Positions 17,119 to 26,530 are shown, numbered from the stretch's first letter. The stretch: DNA of 64,000 bases from Alphaproteobacteria bacterium (GCA_018971945.1 JAGWZH010000003.1:1-64000); one strand, 5' to 3'. Notes: generated by a model not told the origin, from the sequence alone. Translations and numbers: made by a program.

Positions 17119-18501
17119 ATGTCTGACCCTCTCCCGTTCATCGCCTCCGCCTCGGGCGCCACGCCCATCGCAGTGATCCGCCCCGAAGACTGGCCCGCGT
17201 TCCAAGACACGCTGTCGCCGGCCCAGAAAGCCTTTGCCGCCCATCTCGATTGGCGGGGCCAAGCGGGACGCGCGCTTTCCTTGCCGGCAGCGGCTGGCGG
17301 GGTTGAGCGGGTGCTGTTCTGCTTGGCTCAGACGGCGACGCCGATGACGCTCGCGGGGTTCGCAGGAGGCCTTGCGCCCGGCGACTACCGCTTGGAGCGC
17401 TTGCCACAGGACATCTCGCCGACGCTGGCGGCGCTGGCCTGGGCGCTGGGGACCTATCGGTTCACCCGCTACAAAGCGCGAAAGGCCCCTGCGGCGCGTC
17501 TCGTATGGCCGGAGGGCTCAGACCAAGCCGAAGCAATCCGGCTGGCCGAGGCGGTGCGCCTGGTCCGGGATCTGGTGAACACGCCCGCCCAAGACATGGG
17601 GCCGGACGCTTTGGAAACCGTCTTCCAGGCTCAAGCGCTCCATCATGGGGCCGCTTTCGAAACCATTGCGGGAGACGCGCTTCTGAAGGCGAATTATCCC
17701 CTGATCCATGCGGTGGGGCGCGCCGCGGCGGAGGCGCCGCGTCTGGTCCGGCTGCGTTGGGGAGACCCTGCCCATCCGCGGGTGGCTCTGGTCGGCAAAG
17801 GAGTGACCTTCGACACCGGCGGCCTAGACGTGAAACCCAGCGCCGGCATGCGCATCATGAAAAAAGACATGGGCGGCGCCGCACACGCTCTCGCTTTGGG
17901 GCGGCTTGTCATGGACGCGGGTCTGCCCGTCCATCTTGAGGTGACGGCCGCGATCGTCGAAAACGCGCTGTCGGCCAACGCCCTTCGGCCAGGGGACATC
18001 GTCAAAAGCCGCAAGGGACTGACAGTGGAGATCGACAATACCGACGCCGAGGGGCGGCTGATCCTGGCGGATGCGCTGGTTCGGGCCTGCGAGGATACGC
18101 CAGAGCTGCTGCTTGATTTCGCCACGCTCACCGGAGCCGCGCGGACCGCGCTCGGTCCCGACGTCCCGCCTTTTTTCACAGACGACGAGACGCTGGCCGC
18201 GGACCTTGCTGCGGCGGCCCAGGCGGTCCACGACCCGTTGTGGAGGCTGCCCCTGTGGATGGGCTACGACGCCGACATGGATAGCCCCATCGCCGATCTC
18301 AAAAACACCGGGGACGGCGCTTTTGCAGGGGCGATTTTCGGCGCGCTTTTCCTCAAGCGCTTCGTCACCGCTTCCTCTTGGGCCCATTTCGACATCTATG
18401 CCTGGTCCAACAAAGAACGCGGGGGCCGGCCGGTCGGCGGGGATGCGCACGCTCTGCGTGCGGTGTGGGAAGTGCTGAAGGCGCGCTACCCTAAAAGCTG
18501 A
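17119..18501 (+). CDS. M17-family leucyl aminopeptidase
   Basis: 460 residues, cytosolic two-zinc aminopeptidase. The catalytic domain has Lys227 and Asp232 in KGVTFDTGGLDVKPSAGMR and the metal/catalytic block NTDAEGRLILADAL near residue 310. MKKDMGGAA and the C-terminal VGGDAHALR block also fit. The N-terminal half is shorter and more divergent than in PepA, so a PepB-like or general M17 assignment is safer. It is transcribed divergently from tadD, with 135 bases between the start codons. Confidence 0.92.
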   Translation: MSDPLPFIASASGATPIAVIRPEDWPAFQDTLSPAQKAFAAHLDWRGQAGRALSLPAAAGGVERVLFCLAQTATPMTLAGFAGGLAPGDYRLERLPQDISPTLAALAWALGTYRFTRYKARKAPAARLVWPEGSDQAEAIRLAEAVRLVRDLVNTPAQDMGPDALETVFQAQALHHGAAFETIAGDALLKANYPLIHAVGRAAAEAPRLVRLRWGDPAHPRVALVGKGVTFDTGGLDVKPSAGMRIMKKDMGGAAHALALGRLVMDAGLPVHLEVTAAIVENALSANALRPGDIVKSRKGLTVEIDNTDAEGRLILADALVRACEDTPELLLDFATLTGAARTALGPDVPPFFTDDETLAADLAAAAQAVHDPLWRLPLWMGYDADMDSPIADLKNTGDGAFAGAIFGALFLKRFVTASSWAHFDIYAWSNKERGGRPVGGDAHALRAVWEVLKARYPKS

Positions 18502-18592
18502 CCGCCTTTGCCAATGACGCGCGCCGGACCTTGTCGAGCCGGCCAAATCGGAGAATGGTGAATCATCTTTTAATGAACAGGAGCGATTCTCC

Positions 18593-18961
18593 ATGGCCGC
18601 CGACAGCGTGTCTCAAGCCGACGCTCTGGACGTCTGGCGCGCCGTCACGATGCAGGCGGTGCGCGGCGGTGAACCCGACCTGACGACGCGTCAGCTGGCG
18701 ATCCTGATGACCATCACGCTTGGGTCCCCACCGCACACCGTGCGGGGCCTATCCCAATCCCTTAAGATCGGAAAGCCAGCGGTCACCCGTTCGGTGGACG
18801 CGCTTGAGCGGCATGGGTTGGCCGTGCGGATGGAAGATGAAGACGACGCCCGCAGCGTGCTGATCGTCAGGACCGCCCGAGGACAAAGATTCCTCGCAAC
18901 CCTGGCTGCGGCCGGCGCGCCAAGGGCCGCCGAGGCGGCCGCCCTCATGAAGCGGATCTAG
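18593..18961 (+). CDS. MarR-family transcriptional regulator
   Basis: 122 residues, short for MarR. It contains a winged helix-turn-helix: LTTRQLAILMTITL, TVRGLSQSLKIGKPAVTRSV, DALERHGLAVRMEDEDDARS and VLIVRTARGQRFL. The helix-turn-helix lies at residues ~52-75 and the wing at ~82-95. AGGAGCG precedes the ATG by about 8 bases. The short C-terminus may weaken the usual dimer interface. The target is unknown; the gene stands alone between the aminopeptidase and a convergent cytochrome gene. Confidence 0.85.
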   Translation: MAADSVSQADALDVWRAVTMQAVRGGEPDLTTRQLAILMTITLGSPPHTVRGLSQSLKIGKPAVTRSVDALERHGLAVRMEDEDDARSVLIVRTARGQRFLATLAAAGAPRAAEAAALMKRI

Positions 18962-18983
18962 AGGCGGCGACGTCCCCGGGCGA

Positions 18984-19619
18984 TCACCCTGGCGCGGTCG
19001 CCTCAAGTTCTTGTCCACCGGCGGCTTCCTCACCCCCCACTGCAGGCGCAGCGGGCCCCCGCGGCGGCGGGAGCGCAGCCGGCGCATCGTTGAGAGAACG
19101 CAAATACGCCACCAGAGCAGCCCGATCTTCCGATTGCCGCAGGCCAGCATAGGCCATGGCGGTGCCTGAAATATAGCCGGAAGGCCGTTCCAAGAAGGCG
19201 TAAAGATTGTCGTAGGACCAAGTCTGGCCATAGGCCTTCATGGCGTCGGAATAGCTGAAGCCCGGATGAACCCCCGCTGCGCGGCCGAACACCCCGTAAA
19301 GGGCGGGGCCGATGCCGTTGGCGCCGCCCGGCTCAACAGAATGGCAACTGGCGCACGCAGCCTGGAGCCTGTCGCCGCGTTCGATCAGCGCGGCCAATTG
19401 AGCAGGATCAGCCAAAATCGAACCCCAATCCGGGGGTCCAGCGTCCTCCGCGCCGCTGCCCCCGCTCGCCTCCGCCTCCACGACAATGTCTGGTTGGAAA
19501 CCCGGCGTTTCAGGATAGTGCGGCGCAAAAAGGACCTCCGACCCCCAATTCACCATCATCACGCCAAGAGCCGAAGCCAACACCGCCCCGGCGATCGCAT
19601 TCAACCGTAGATCGCTCAT
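18984..19619 (-). CDS. Membrane-anchored c-type cytochrome (CycM-like)
   Basis: 211 residues. An uncleaved N-terminal helix (AGAVLASALGVMMVNWGS) tethers a single class-I cytochrome c domain to the periplasmic face. Haem attachment is at CASCHS and the distal Met lies in SGTAMAYAG. A Pro/Ala-rich tail follows the domain. In alphaproteobacteria such proteins carry electrons from the bc1 complex to cytochrome oxidase. It is divergent from pheA, with a 216-base gap that should hold both promoters. Confidence 0.9.
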   Translation of the reverse strand: MSDLRLNAIAGAVLASALGVMMVNWGSEVLFAPHYPETPGFQPDIVVEAEASGGSGAEDAGPPDWGSILADPAQLAALIERGDRLQAACASCHSVEPGGANGIGPALYGVFGRAAGVHPGFSYSDAMKAYGQTWSYDNLYAFLERPSGYISGTAMAYAGLRQSEDRAALVAYLRSLNDAPAALPPPRGPAAPAVGGEEAAGGQELEATAPG

Positions 19620-19835
19620 TGTCTCTTCCGCATCGAGGAGCGCTCTTTCGCCCCATACAGCTATGGATCGGCCTTATGGCCTGCGTCGAAGGCTTTTCGC
19701 AAGGCGTTGTGGCGCCGCAAAATCGAAAGCGCCCCGGATATCAGCGCCGCGCGCCCGCTTGGGAGACGAAAGCGACGATGCGCCGCGGCGAACTAACGGG
19801 TTGCATAACCCACCGTCCTCCGCCACCAACAGCGC

Positions 19836-20690
19836 ATGAGCCAGAAACCGCCCCCGCAGATCGCCTTTCAGGGCGAGCCCGGCGCCTATAGCCACCAGGC
19901 CGCCCGCGCCGCCTACCCCGCATGGACGCCCCTGCCATGCCCGACCTTTGAGGATGCTTTCGCCGCGGTGCAGGAGGGCGCTGCGGCCCTGGCGATGATT
20001 CCGATCGAGAACTCCCTCGCCGGCCGCGTGGCGGACGTCCACCACCTCTTGGCCGAGGCCGATCTCTACATCATCGGCGAGCGCTTCGAGCCGATCCGCC
20101 ACCAGCTTTTGGGGCTGAAGGGCGCAAATCTCACCGAGATGAAACGGGTCCGCAGCCACCCGATGGCCCTGGGCCAGTGCCGCCGGCTGACCCGGCGCCT
20201 CGGCCTGCTGCCGGTCAAAACCGCCGACACCGCAGGGGCCGCCCGTGAGATCACTGAGCTGAAAGATCCGCTTGAAGGCGCGCTGGCCTCAAAACTCGCC
20301 GCCGAGATCCATGGCCTCGACATCCTGATGCCCGACGTCGCCGATGCGCCCCACAACGCCACCCGCTTTGTGGTCCTCTCCAAATCCCCCGACGACGCCG
20401 AGCCCGAAGCAGGTCCCTGCATCACCAGCTTCGTCTTCCGCGTCCGCAACGTGCCGGCCGCGCTCTACAAGGCCATGGGCGGCTTCGCCACAAACGGGGT
20501 GAACATGACCAAGCTGGAGAGCTATCAGCTCGACGGCAGCTTCACCGCGACACAATTCTACGCCGACGTCGAAGGCCACCCCTCCGACCGCGGCGTCCGC
20601 CTCGCCCTGGAAGAGCTGCAATTCTTCTCCAGCCATCTCAGGATCTTGGGCGTCTATCCCGCCGACCCTTTCCGGAAAGGAACGCCATGA
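19836..20690 (+). CDS. pheA: Prephenate dehydratase
   Basis: 284 residues, a monofunctional prephenate dehydratase making phenylpyruvate for phenylalanine. The catalytic domain starts IAFQGEPGAYSHQAARAAYP and includes the active-site motif HNATRFVVLS (TRF). A C-terminal ACT domain (~195-275) carries the Phe-binding KLESYQ motif, so feedback inhibition is expected. There is no chorismate mutase part. A small hairpin (GGGTT-gcat-AACCC, 19798-19811) lies 24 bases before the start. A GST gene overlaps its end by 4 bases. Confidence 0.95.
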   Translation: MSQKPPPQIAFQGEPGAYSHQAARAAYPAWTPLPCPTFEDAFAAVQEGAAALAMIPIENSLAGRVADVHHLLAEADLYIIGERFEPIRHQLLGLKGANLTEMKRVRSHPMALGQCRRLTRRLGLLPVKTADTAGAAREITELKDPLEGALASKLAAEIHGLDILMPDVADAPHNATRFVVLSKSPDDAEPEAGPCITSFVFRVRNVPAALYKAMGGFATNGVNMTKLESYQLDGSFTATQFYADVEGHPSDRGVRLALEELQFFSSHLRILGVYPADPFRKGTP

Positions 20691-21301
20691 GTTTGACGCT
20701 TCATCATTGCCAAGGATCGCGGTCGTTTCGCGCCGTATGGGCGCTTGAGGAAATGGGGCTCCCCTACGAACTCGTGTCATGGCCTTTCCCGCCGCGCGCG
20801 CTCGCGAGAGAATATCTCGCCGTCAACCCCTTGGGGACCGTGCCGTTCTTGATCGACGGGGCGGTTCGCATGACTGAGAGCGCGGCCATTTGTCAGTATC
20901 TTGGAGACCGGTACGGTCCCACATCCCTGGCGGTCCAGCCCGGGGAGGACGCCTACGGCGATTATCTCAATTGGCTGCACCAATCGGACGCCACCCTCAC
21001 TTTCCCATTGGCGATCCGCCTCCGTTACAGTTTTGTCGAGCCCCCCGAACGGCGCCTCGCCCAGGCTGTTGAGGACTACGGCAAGTTCTATCTCGGGCGG
21101 CTGCGCTGGGCCGAGGCCTGCTTGGCCGATGGGCGGGAGTATCTCTGCGCCGGGCGTTTCACGATGGCCGATATCGCCATCGGCTATGCGCTCCAGCTCG
21201 GGACCTTTCAAAAGCTCGGGGACCAGTTTCCAGTCCATGTCGCGTCTTATTATCAGCGGCTCATTGAACGGCCCGCCTATCAGCGCGCCCTCCTGCGCTA
21301 A
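20687..21301 (+). CDS. Glutathione S-transferase family protein
   Basis: 204 residues, cytosolic. Thioredoxin-like N-terminal domain (LTLHHCQGSRSFRAVWALEE, then NPLGTVPFLIDGAVRMTESA containing the glutathione-binding Glu-Ser) and an all-helical C-terminal domain (RFTMADIAIGYALQLGTFQK). The substrate is unknown. The ATGA overlap with pheA indicates co-transcription, although no metabolic link is evident. Confidence 0.9.
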   Translation: MSLTLHHCQGSRSFRAVWALEEMGLPYELVSWPFPPRALAREYLAVNPLGTVPFLIDGAVRMTESAAICQYLGDRYGPTSLAVQPGEDAYGDYLNWLHQSDATLTFPLAIRLRYSFVEPPERRLAQAVEDYGKFYLGRLRWAEACLADGREYLCAGRFTMADIAIGYALQLGTFQKLGDQFPVHVASYYQRLIERPAYQRALLR

Positions 21302-21842
21302 CGCCTGGCGCGCCGCCAAGCCAAGTCACAAAGTCGCGCAGAGCCCACAGGGAATCTGCAGGACGCCTCCGGATTAAACCAAAGCGGATCGGGGCGATGA
21401 CGCGCAGCCTAAGGACGGGTTCTGGGGCCAGGCGGACCCCTCAGCCGAATGTCTCTGAGGTCAGGTTTCGCTCTCTTCGGGCGCTCAAGCGGCTATCGCT
21501 GTCGTTTTCGCACCTGTCCGCCGGGATGGATGGACGCATAGCCCTCAGGGCTGACGATCGCGAACAAGAGACGATCGCGAACAAGACAGGCAGACCAGGG
21601 CCCTCAGACCGCAGGCGGTCTTCGCGCCTTTCAGCGCCCGCGCTCCAACATGTCCGCGGCAACGGCATGGCTCTCAAACAAGGGACGGCGGGGATGAGAC
21701 GTGCAGGTCTTCCCCGTCATAAGCGGGGCGTGGACGGCCGGGATTGCGCTTCAGGGTTTGGCCGCGCTCCCGCGTCAGCACAAACCGCGCCCGCCTCGAG
21801 ACAACCGGAGCGCCCATCGCAGGGCGATCGGCTGGGCGCCCC
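21302..21842. other. Noncoding region between GST and nudC genes
   Basis: 541 bases between convergent genes. The open frames here are low-complexity and match no family I know. The only clear structure is the 17-bp tandem duplication at 21553-21586. I see no RNA gene. The region could hold decayed sequence or an unrecognised small RNA. Confidence 0.5.
21553..21586. repeat. Exact tandem repeat, 17 bp x 2
   Basis: gacgatcgcgaacaaga occurs at 21553-21569 and again, directly abutting, at 21570-21586. No further copies follow. Confidence 0.9.
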
Positions 21843-22787
21843 TCATGGCTCTTCCGCCCACGCCTTGAGAAGGTGATGGGCGATGGCAAGACGAGGCGGC
21901 GCAAAGACGCGTCGCCCGTCTGAAAGGGTCGCGCCGCCAGCCAAGGCCGCGCTTGCCTCCGCTCTGGTCAGCCACACCGCTTCTGCGATCTCGTCCTCAA
22001 GCACCAGATCCTCATCAAAAAGGACCTCGGCGATCATGCCAATCATGAGCTGGGAGGGATAAGGCCACGGCTGGGCATGGAGATAGCGGGCGCTCCGGAC
22101 CGTGAGTCCGACCTCCTCCAACACCTCCCGCGCCACCGCTTCCTCCAGGCTTTCCCCCGGCTCCACAAACCCCGCAAGGGCGGAATACATGCCTGGCGGA
22201 AATCGCTCCTGGCGGCCCACAAGGGCGCGATCGCCCCGGACCGGCAACATGATCACCACGGGGTCGACGCGCGGGAAGTGCTCCGTCGCGCAGCCTGCGC
22301 AAACGCGCTTCCATCCACCCTCGGCAGGATCGGTGGGCGCACCGCAATGGGCGCAAAAGCGATGACGCCGGTGCCAATCAAGCAGCGACTTCGCGCACCC
22401 CAAAATGGCGCATGCGTGGTCCGACAGCGATGGCGCGCTCCCCCGCAGATCCTCAAACCCGCCAAGGCCCGCGAGCGGGCTGTCATCCAGATTGAACCGC
22501 ACCCCCATCGAGACCGCGAAATGCGGCGCGCCGGAAGCGTCCAGGCCGAGGAAAATCACCGGGCTCGCTTTGTCCGCGAGGCCCAACACCGCGGGGCCCA
22601 GCCATACGGGCGTAAGACCCGAAGCCCCCTCCGCCACAAGCGGCTGATCCTTCCGAAAGGCGCAAATTTGTGCGTCGTCCCGGGTTAAAGCCTCGCTGAG
22701 CCAGCCTGCGTCCTTGCGACGATGACCAGCCCTATCGAGGGGATAATTGGCGAAGGTGTTTGGATTGCGTGGTTGGAGCATGCCCAT
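21843..22787 (-). CDS. nudC: NAD(+) diphosphatase NudC
   Basis: 314 residues. The zinc ribbon is FCAHCGAPTDP ... RVCAGCATEHFPRVDPVVI. The Nudix box GFVEPGESLEEAVAREVLEE (completed by VGL) and the NADH-pyrophosphatase signature QPWPYPSQLMIG are intact. It hydrolyses NAD(H) and can remove NAD caps from RNA. It lies 34 bases downstream of rmuC on the same strand. ATG 22787 and ATG 22781 are both possible starts. Confidence 0.94.
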   Translation of the reverse strand: MGMLQPRNPNTFANYPLDRAGHRRKDAGWLSEALTRDDAQICAFRKDQPLVAEGASGLTPVWLGPAVLGLADKASPVIFLGLDASGAPHFAVSMGVRFNLDDSPLAGLGGFEDLRGSAPSLSDHACAILGCAKSLLDWHRRHRFCAHCGAPTDPAEGGWKRVCAGCATEHFPRVDPVVIMLPVRGDRALVGRQERFPPGMYSALAGFVEPGESLEEAVAREVLEEVGLTVRSARYLHAQPWPYPSQLMIGMIAEVLFDEDLVLEDEIAEAVWLTRAEASAALAGGATLSDGRRVFAPPRLAIAHHLLKAWAEEP

Positions 22788-22821
22788 GGGCTAGCACGAG
22801 CGACAGCCCGCGGCGAGAGCA

Positions 22822-24222
22822 TCAGCCGCCCAGCCCCTTTGACGCCTTTTTCCCAGACTTGGCGGCGTCCAGGTCAAGCTCCGCCTGCGGCGCCGGCAAT
22901 CGCGGCATGAGATTGGACTGTTCGATCACCGCAATCTCGCCCTCTTCCCCAGCGCCGAGTTCTTTGAACCGCCGCGCCTGCGGCAGCACCCGCGCCTCCA
23001 CCGAACCCACAAGCTCATTGTAGCTCTTCACCGACTTCTCGAGGCTGTTGCCTAGATTGCCGATCTTGTCCGCCATCGTGGCGAGCCGCCGATAAAGCTC
23101 GCGGCCCAAAGTCGCGATCTCTTGCGCGTTCTTGGCCGCGGCTTCTTGCCGCCAGCCGTAGGCGACGGCCTTCGCGAGCGCCACGAGCGTCGCCGGCGTC
23201 ACGATGATGACCTTAAGAGCCAGACCGTCCTCAAAGAGGTCGGGATCGCGCTCCGCCGCCGCGGCGAAGAAGTTCTCGCCGGGCACGAACAGCGCGACGA
23301 AATCCGCAGTGTCCGGCACGTGCTTCCAATACTCCTTGCCGCCCAGCTGCTTCATGTGCGTGCGCAACTGCAGGGCATGGTTCTTCAAATGCGCTTCCCG
23401 GGTTGTCTCGTCGGGCGCGTCCATCGCATCGAGATAGGCGCTGAGCGCGACCTTGGAGTCGACCACGATCTGCCGGTTGCCCGGCAACCGAATGATGACA
23501 TCGGGCCGAAGCTTTCCGCCCTCGCTGTCCACGCTCGCCTGCTCGGTGAAATCGACGTGCGCGGAAAGCCCAGAAAGCTCGAGCACGTTGCGGAGCGTCT
23601 CTTCCCCCCATCGACCGCGGGTCTTGGGGGCCGCCCGCAGCGCGGTGACGAGCTTGCCCGTCAGCCCTTGGGTCTCCTTCAGGGATTCACTCACCTGCCG
23701 GATCTGCTCGGAAAACGTCGAGGCCTCCTGCAGCCGCGCCTTGTTGAGCGCGTCCACGGTTTCCGAAAGCCGGGAGAACGCCTCCTGCACCGGCGTCACA
23801 ACCTCTTTCACCCCGCCCGCAGCCGCCGTTTGGTGTTTTTCAAACGTCTCATTGGCGAGCGCGATAAACCGCGCTTCGCTCTTGGCGAGCGCCTCGCCTG
23901 CGAGCGCCCCAAAGCTCTTCTCGACATCCAGCTTGAAGGCGATCAGAGCCTGCTCCCGCTCTCGCGCCGCGGCTTCCCGGGCTTCAGCAGCGCTTTCGCT
24001 GGCCGCAAGCTTGGCGGCGAGATCCCGCGCTTCCGCCCGGGCCGCGTCGCGCTCAGACGCCGCCGTCGTGAGCGCCTTCAACTCTGCGGCCTGCGCCAAT
24101 GCCTGCCGCTCGGCGACCTCTCGCGCGGCGCGCTCCTTCGACGCAGCGCGGGCGAACCAACAGGCGGCCCCCAAGGCCGCCGCGATCAAAAGCCAATAAG
24201 GCGCAGTCTGCTCAATGCTCAT
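22822..24222 (-). CDS. rmuC: DNA recombination protein RmuC
   Basis: 466 residues. N-terminal membrane helix (YWLLIAAALGAACWFAR), then a long Ala/Glu/Arg-rich coiled coil (~30-180) and the RmuC nuclease-like domain (~185-420) with GRWGEETLRNVLELSG, DVIIRLPGNRQIVVDSKVAL and FVPGENFFAAAAERDPDLFE. RmuC family proteins limit inversions and other rearrangements at inverted repeats. It is divergent from the small twin-helix gene. Confidence 0.93.
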   Translation of the reverse strand: MSIEQTAPYWLLIAAALGAACWFARAASKERAAREVAERQALAQAAELKALTTAASERDAARAEARDLAAKLAASESAAEAREAAAREREQALIAFKLDVEKSFGALAGEALAKSEARFIALANETFEKHQTAAAGGVKEVVTPVQEAFSRLSETVDALNKARLQEASTFSEQIRQVSESLKETQGLTGKLVTALRAAPKTRGRWGEETLRNVLELSGLSAHVDFTEQASVDSEGGKLRPDVIIRLPGNRQIVVDSKVALSAYLDAMDAPDETTREAHLKNHALQLRTHMKQLGGKEYWKHVPDTADFVALFVPGENFFAAAAERDPDLFEDGLALKVIIVTPATLVALAKAVAYGWRQEAAAKNAQEIATLGRELYRRLATMADKIGNLGNSLEKSVKSYNELVGSVEARVLPQARRFKELGAGEEGEIAVIEQSNLMPRLPAPQAELDLDAAKSGKKASKGLGG

Positions 24223-24339
24223 CCGCCTAACGTTAAGGGATTCGGCTCAACCCGCCCCCATCGGCGCGGCGCGCTTGCCTGCCGCGACAGCCGCAGTTCC
24301 AGGATGGCCAGAGGTCAGTCCCCGCATTATCTCTTAAGG

Positions 24340-24546
24340 ATGCAGACCGTCTTCAATGTTCTTGTACCCGCAGCCCTGCTGGCCGTGCTGGCGATCCTGC
24401 TCTTCGGAATCTTTGCGTTGTTCAAGGGCGGCGACTTTGGCCGCAGCTGGTCGAACCGCGCCATGCGCCTAAGGGTGGTCGCGCAATTTGTAGCCATCCT
24501 GGTGCTGCTGGCGGCGGCATGGGTGGCGCGCCAGGCGGGGTCATGA
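24340..24546 (+). CDS. Twin-transmembrane-helix small protein
   Basis: 68 residues from ATG 24340. Two hydrophobic helices (FNVLVPAALLAVLAILLFGI and VVAQFVAILVLLAAAWVA) flank a loop SWSNRAMRLRV resembling the HIG1-type R-x-N-x-x-M-R pattern. In many alphaproteobacteria this small gene precedes the cobalamin adenosyltransferase and etfBA genes, as here. HIG1-domain relatives associate with respiratory complexes; a direct role is inferred only. Its TGA overlaps the next ATG. Confidence 0.82.
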   Translation: MQTVFNVLVPAALLAVLAILLFGIFALFKGGDFGRSWSNRAMRLRVVAQFVAILVLLAAAWVARQAGS

Positions 24547-25118
24547 TGGTTAAGCTCGACAAAATCTACACCAAGGCAGGCGACATGGGGCTGACCCGTC
24601 TGGTGACGGGCGAAGAGGTCGCCAAATGGTCCCCGCGCGTTGAATCATATGGCGCGGTTGATGAGACCAACGCCGCGATTGGTCTCGCCCGTCTCTACGC
24701 AGAGGGCGCTATGGATGAGGGCCTCGCCCGCATTCAGCACGATTTGTTTGATTTGGGCGCCGATCTCGCCACGCCCGAACGGGACACCCCGCTGCCCTTC
24801 CAACCCCTTCGCATCGTGCCCACCCAGGTCGCCCGGCTTGAAACCGAGCTCGACGCCATGACCGAGCGTCTGGCCCCGCTGACGAGCTTTATTCTTCCCG
24901 CAGGCTCACCCCTCGCAGCCCATCTTCATGGCGCTCGGACCATCGCCCGCCGGGCGGAGCGCTTGATCGCCGCCCTGGCGCACACGGAAGGCGAAAAAGT
25001 CGCGCCGGAGGCTCTGGCCTACGCCAACCGCCTGTCGGACTGGCTTTTCTGCGCCGCCCGTGTCGCCAACGATGACGGCCGCGCCGACGTGCTCTGGGTT
25101 CCCGGCGCGAACCGCTAA
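24543..25118 (+). CDS. pduO: PduO-type ATP:cob(I)alamin adenosyltransferase
   Basis: 191 residues from ATG 24543 (ATGA overlap with the twin-helix gene). Diagnostic blocks: KIYTKAGDMGLTRLVTGEEV (ATP-binding loop), VESYGAVDETNAAIGLAR, GARTIARRAERLIAAL and YANRLSDWLFCAAR. It converts corrinoids to adenosylcobalamin. It is convergent with the serine hydrolase, and the two stops share CTAA at 25115-25118. Confidence 0.93.
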   Translation: MMVKLDKIYTKAGDMGLTRLVTGEEVAKWSPRVESYGAVDETNAAIGLARLYAEGAMDEGLARIQHDLFDLGADLATPERDTPLPFQPLRIVPTQVARLETELDAMTERLAPLTSFILPAGSPLAAHLHGARTIARRAERLIAALAHTEGEKVAPEALAYANRLSDWLFCAARVANDDGRADVLWVPGANR

Positions 25119-26530
25119 CCCACCGCTGCGGCGGCCCCCATCAGCGCTTCGCCCACCGCCGGCGCCGCCTCGTCCACCGCGCCGGAGTTCGCCGCTGCCG
25201 CCGCAACGAGCCGCCGAGGCGCGTCGATCAGCAGCTCGGCGTACCACAAAGTGTTTGACCCATTATGCCACAAGACCCCATCGGCCCGCACAATAAGCCC
25301 CATCGCATAATCGCCCCCGAACGGCGGGGTGTGCAGCATCGCCCAGCTCTCAGGGCGCAAATAAGCACTCCGGTCCCGGTGCGCGCCAGCGAACAGGAGC
25401 AAATCCGCAAGACTCATATGCGCCCGCCCCGCCGGCCCCAACACCGCAGGATTGTCGGTGACAGGCGATCCCACAAGATAAGCCGAAAGGCGCCCCATGC
25501 CCCGGGCATGCCCTGAGGGCTGATCCACCGCGCCCGGTGTCCCCGGAGCGCCAAACCCAGCGCTCGTGATCCCCAGGGGCGCAAACAGACGCTCCTGGAT
25601 CACCGCCTCCCAAGCTTGGCCGGCGACGTTCTCGATAATCGCACCGGCGATCACATAGCCGGAGTTCGAATACTCAAAATGCACGCCAGCCGGGCCCTCC
25701 GGCGCGACCGAAAGGGCTTCTGCCGCATACACAACCCGGTTCGCCCGCGCATCGGCCTCCTCGCGAGGATAGGCCAGTAATCGGTGTATGGGGATATTGC
25801 CCGTCAAGCCCGAGCGATGGCTCAAGAGATGCCGCAGCGTCACCGCGCGGTATTCTTCCCGCATCGCGACGCCTTCCAGCATCTGCGACAAGGGCGCATC
25901 CCAGGACAGCAGCCCCTCTTCGACCAGTTTCGCTACAAGCGTCGCGGTCATCGACTTGGTGATCGAGCCCACATGCCAAAGATCTCCTGTCGTGACAGCG
26001 GCCTCCGCCCCGCGCTGGCGCACGCCAACGGCCAGATCAAGCGAGCGCCCCTCAGCCCCCCGCGCCGCTGCAGCGATCGCAGGCGCTCGGGACCGCGTGA
26101 GGAGCTGGCCAAGACCCTGCGCCGTCAGCGCCTGCGCGATCCTTGGCGCTGTAAGCCCCGCCTCACCCCGCTCAAACCGCAGAGGAATAGCCCCGCCTTG
26201 GGTAAAGGTCCCCACGAGCGCCCCATTCTCCAAAGCGCCTTCATAGCGGGCGTTGACCCCAGCAAACCGCAATGACGCCGTGGTCGGGGATAGGGCGGCC
26301 GCGCTCGCGGGGATCGCTTCATTCCCCTGGTCGATGCTATAGAGAGCCGCGCTCCCATCCGCCCCGATCACAAGCCGCAGCCGCAGCTGCGCCGACCCGA
26401 CCTGCAGAACGCCGGTCCACTCGCCGACCAGCCCAGGCGCTTGCCCCGAAGCGCCCCCACCAACGCCCAAACCCACAAGCGTCGCCACCGCCGCAGCCCC
26501 ACCCGCAAGAACTGTCCGTCGTTTCTGCAT
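25115..26530 (-). CDS. Serine hydrolase, beta-lactamase class C/penicillin-binding-like
   Basis: 471 residues from ATG 26528-26530. A twin-arginine-like leader (QKRRTVLAGGAAAVATLVG) suggests periplasmic export. A ~100-residue N-terminal beta-rich region precedes the hydrolase domain. The catalytic motifs are SITK (SxxK, in HVGSITKSMTAT), YSN (FEYSNSGYVIAG) and HNG (LWHNGSNTLW), matching class C enzymes and D-alanyl-D-alanine esterases. The substrate is unknown; peptidase or esterase is as likely as beta-lactam resistance. Confidence 0.88.
   Translation of the reverse strand: MQKRRTVLAGGAAAVATLVGLGVGGGASGQAPGLVGEWTGVLQVGSAQLRLRLVIGADGSAALYSIDQGNEAIPASAAALSPTTASLRFAGVNARYEGALENGALVGTFTQGGAIPLRFERGEAGLTAPRIAQALTAQGLGQLLTRSRAPAIAAAARGAEGRSLDLAVGVRQRGAEAAVTTGDLWHVGSITKSMTATLVAKLVEEGLLSWDAPLSQMLEGVAMREEYRAVTLRHLLSHRSGLTGNIPIHRLLAYPREEADARANRVVYAAEALSVAPEGPAGVHFEYSNSGYVIAGAIIENVAGQAWEAVIQERLFAPLGITSAGFGAPGTPGAVDQPSGHARGMGRLSAYLVGSPVTDNPAVLGPAGRAHMSLADLLLFAGAHRDRSAYLRPESWAMLHTPPFGGDYAMGLIVRADGVLWHNGSNTLWYAELLIDAPRRLVAAAAANSGAVDEAAPAVGEALMGAAAAVG

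Noticed and set aside
16984-17262. 93-codon extension of TadD
   Set aside because: No signal peptide would result and it would overlap the divergent aminopeptidase gene; the lipoprotein signal begins at ATG 16983.
21397-21876. 159-codon plus-strand open frame in the GST/nudC gap
   Set aside because: Arg/Ser-rich translation with no family resemblance, extends into nudC antisense, and spans the tandem repeat.
23122-24339. Long plus-strand extension in front of the twin-helix gene
   Set aside because: It is antisense to rmuC; only the part from ATG 24340 has the two-helix protein and a proper coupled stop.
25115-26530. Calling the serine hydrolase an AmpC beta-lactamase
   Set aside because: The SxxK/YxN/H-x-G motifs fit the whole class C/esterase superfamily; the extra N-terminal domain and HNG instead of KTG argue against a classical AmpC.
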